DNA of 64,000 nt from an uncultured Bacteroidota bacterium. Its GTDB lineage: Bacteria; Bacteroidota; Bacteroidia; Chitinophagales; Chitinophagaceae. A program made the translations under genes and the position numbers. The DNA is taken from contig CAIKOJ010000220.1 in assembly GCA_903829015.1 (NCBI GenBank), positions 25,133 to 89,132 on the forward strand. Direction: 5' to 3'. A model generated the notes under the pieces. That model was given only the letters and a program-made list of their open reading frames with translations. It did not search any database and was not told the origin of the DNA. Shown here in pieces: positions 62,901-64,000 of this stretch (its first letter is position 1; every line of letters starts with the position of its first letter).

Positions 62901-63821
62901 GTGGTAAAGATCATAATAAGTACCACCCATACCCGTAGCGGTTTCTGCCCACACAAGATCGAGTTCATTACCTATACCTGTAGATGGCGGCCAGCTTTGA
63001 TAGATCATCGCTTTCGCCCTGCAATCTTTTGTAGCCAATCCTGAAAACGCATCCGGATGAGAACCCGGATTAGGCACTGACCATACTTCATGACGATTCT
63101 CTGCATCACCCTGATAGGCAATGTGATTGTCCGTAGGGAAACTTCCACCAGAAAGCAAAACATCATTGTCCGGATCACCCGTTACGAAATAGTAAAGACC
63201 GGTCATTGTAGCGCCACTCGTATTCACAAACTTTGTCGTAACCACCAAATGAGAAGCAAGGGTATCCAATCTGTTTTCCTGAGTAATTCGCAAAGCACTG
63301 CCAACACCTGCAGTACCTGTCCAGATTCCTTTCATCATACTTGGTGTGCTAAGCCCCACAACTCCTGGAATATAGGAGTAACTGGTTACAGTACCTGTCA
63401 ATGTTCCACCTGGTGCGTTATAAAATCCGCCCGAAGGGCCATCTGTATAATATGCATCGCTTCGCACACCAGCTACCTGCATTGACCATCCGTCGAACGG
63501 AGTGCCCGGCAAAAAGAAAGCACCATAATATGGTATCGCACCAACCGCAAATCCATCATGACCTTGGTCGTAAGAGAAATCCATTCCCAAACCGCCGGCA
63601 GGTGTTAATAAAATCGGATCCGTGTATCCTCCTGTACTTCCTCCTCTCGAAGAATATCCTGCAGGAACCGTCACCGTATTTCCCCACGAACCATTTGGTG
63701 CAATAGCAACCTGCAACCATTTACCCGACAGAAATGCATTATCTGTAACCAGCTGCGCATGGCCGGAATTATTCCCGGCTATCAGCGCTATTAACGACAA
63801 AATGAGCAATCTAAATTTCAT
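59994..63821 (-). CDS. Giant secreted Ig-domain protein, T9SS type B (gliding-motility domain)
   Basis: 1275 residues. The signal peptide ends GHAQ near 22. Residues about 23-365 share a domain with the protein at 6220, including the GHDGFAVGAIPYYG block and an FDGWSMQVAG segment. Then come six to seven Ig-like domains whose strands read TYSWTGPNGFVSVLQNPSI-like (for example FSWVGPNSFTSTIQNPVI), alternating with short Thr/Val-rich linkers. The last roughly 90 residues are the sorting domain (LPNAFTPGSSVNNEFKV, FRIWDRWGVKVFE, GWDGTYKG, SGNVTLVR). It is probably a surface adhesin. It has its own terminator and a TATGTTTG -7 box at 63849-63856. Confidence 0.9.
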   Translation of the reverse strand: MKFRLLILSLIALIAGNNSGHAQLVTDNAFLSGKWLQVAIAPNGSWGNTVTVPAGYSSRGGSTGGYTDPILLTPAGGLGMDFSYDQGHDGFAVGAIPYYGAFFLPGTPFDGWSMQVAGVRSDAYYTDGPSGGFYNAPGGTLTGTVTSYSYIPGVVGLSTPSMMKGIWTGTAGVGSALRITQENRLDTLASHLVVTTKFVNTSGATMTGLYYFVTGDPDNDVLLSGGSFPTDNHIAYQGDAENRHEVWSVPNPGSHPDAFSGLATKDCRAKAMIYQSWPPSTGIGNELDLVWAETATGMGGTYYDLYHTTTSQDIAYGLIYNLGDLRAGDSTVLSFAWIFADSTHIDSAFPGPKLVTEGIVHDSLDSVFACTMSGYGVVGNTFTADITGGDDKDWSLSHWTWAPATGLSATTGTHVVVNVTLLTGPTVYTITGTKDTAHGQCGRQKVFLLYVQPCFNATSNEPVCLNDTLKLYAHGDSTGATYRWFGPTGFTGFTQYTRRNPLMTMADTGWYTVVRTVGSNHDTARTHVMLKPVPVVAATSNGPICSGTPNTLLLSATPVLVGETFAWTGPGGFTAAIPNPSIANPPYYYRGVYKVVTTLNGCMDSTTVNVIIDSTPAVPIVGSNSPICSGHRDTLKLTATDATPAVFYSWAGPSGFTSLLQNPIIPSPFVTASGVYTVTVSLSADGITCTNFNTVTVVVDSTPFPPVLGSNAPICSGNTLLLNATSTALSTYSWTGPNGFVSVLQNPSINPATTFATGTYSVSATLGACTSDTATIYVVVDSTPEVPTASSNSPGPPSICERDTLLLFSNDATAGVNFSWVGPNSFTSTIQNPVIMNVTPAATGLYTVTAILGRCTAATVINVNITPTPLLIVSSNSPVCTGITDTLFLQATSNPGATFTWTGPFVFTSTLQNPYRTPAIMEMDGVYEVIAFLNGCASLPVYDTVHIRPTPPSPMLKQLTFCQGFDAPYLDAYGDSILWYPSGNPLIGGTLTAPKVPTDNDTLLWYYVTQTRMGCTSKLDSFMVTVNPKPIVAVNASVGVCPHDTVILQAVDADPLDKYHWTPSRYLDDTTSATVIARPVTNMKYTVITTNKFNCYDTALIAVTVRSGALLNLDDSLTLYPGESIQLNPLTNCSSFTWFPPAGLSNSRVSNPIASPDISTKYIVHGVTDWGCKAVDSINIYVSPESLITLPNAFTPGSSVNNEFKVIMRGIAELKHFRIWDRWGVKVFETTDINKGWDGTYKGKNQPFGVYMYQIEAVTSTGRTFVKSGNVTLVR

Positions 63822-63848
63822 AATCTCTTCTATTAAAAGCCACTAAGG

Positions 63849-63856
63849 CAAACATA
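63849..63856 (-). promoter_or_regulatory. -7 box of the T9SS protein gene at 59994
   Basis: TATGTTTG on the minus strand (TAnnTTTG), about 28 bases before the ATG at 63821. No clear -33 partner at 19-21 bases. Confidence 0.45.
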
Positions 63857-64000
63857 TATTATTTGTTGGCAAGATATTGGCAATAAATATAGTTAATTTT
63901 CCCCGTTTACCACCACTAAATTTTAACCAACAAGCTTACTATTAACTCTATAGACGGGTAAATCCGGAAAATGGATGGGTAAAATCAGAAATGATTAAAA

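Overview
The window reads as a chromosomal segment of a Bacteroidota bacterium, most likely from the Chitinophagaceae or a close relative. The grounds are lineage markers rather than a database match. There are several very large secreted proteins ending in the gliding-motility-associated (type B) or type A sorting domains of the type IX secretion system. DUF2480, DUF4199 and DUF349 proteins are present, as is a Bacteroidota-style DsbA/SpxH-like protein. Promoters carry the Bacteroidota -7 box TAnnTTTG. The content looks like ordinary core chromosome with a few accessory spots. No rRNA, prophage, IS transposase or CRISPR array is visible, and there is one tRNA (Leu, anticodon UAG).

Layout: 0-2.2 kb holds the end of a glycan locus (a truncated methyltransferase and two family 2 glycosyltransferases). 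2.5-4.6 kb has a MgtE Mg2+ channel, a small OB-fold-like lipoprotein and the tRNA. 4.7-13.6 kb is a secreted-protein block: a frameshifted NHL-repeat protein and two giant T9SS type B proteins. 13.7-19.4 kb has DUF2480, a lipoprotein, an M28 peptidase and gyrB. 19.5-25.1 kb is a same-strand cluster: sensor kinase, response regulator, PLP aminotransferase/lyase and an unusual flavin monooxygenase fused to a DsbA-like protein. 25-30 kb holds a lipoprotein, an LtaS-type phosphoglycerol transferase, a PhaB-like reductase, a thioredoxin and a LuxR-type regulator.

30-33.5 kb centres on a SorA-like molybdenum sulfite dehydrogenase with two lipoprotein c-type cytochromes. 33.5-38.7 kb has a second NHL protein, a membrane adenylate cyclase, and an ECF sigma factor followed by a membrane protein joining an anti-sigma-like N-terminus to a periplasmic trypsin-like protease. 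38.7-40.3 kb is a small accessory patch (RelBE/ParDE-type toxin-antitoxin, intergenic repeats, an orphan secreted protein) bounded by two similar terminator-like direct repeats. 40.4-41.8 kb is tatC-rpiB. 42.3-46.4 kb is a minus-strand run: AlgX/AlgJ-like SGNH protein, lipoprotein and fused E1 alpha/beta 2-oxoacid dehydrogenase. 46.6-55 kb carries DUF349, DUF4197, a TonB-dependent receptor, a polyprenyl-phosphate glycosyltransferase, DUF4199 and a dihydroorotase homologue without its catalytic residues. 55-64 kb has an array of palindromic repeats, a BatA-domain protein, a sialidase-fold secreted protein, a thioredoxin-like protein and a third giant T9SS type B protein related to the first.

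The strongest candidates for undescribed biology are the flavin monooxygenase-DsbA fusion with its PLP partner and two-component neighbours, the sigma/anti-sigma-protease pair, a Mo enzyme with a lipoprotein signal lacking a twin arginine, the catalytically dead dihydroorotase, and several families of intergenic palindromes. Every function is inferred from sequence motifs and gene order only; no database search was run.
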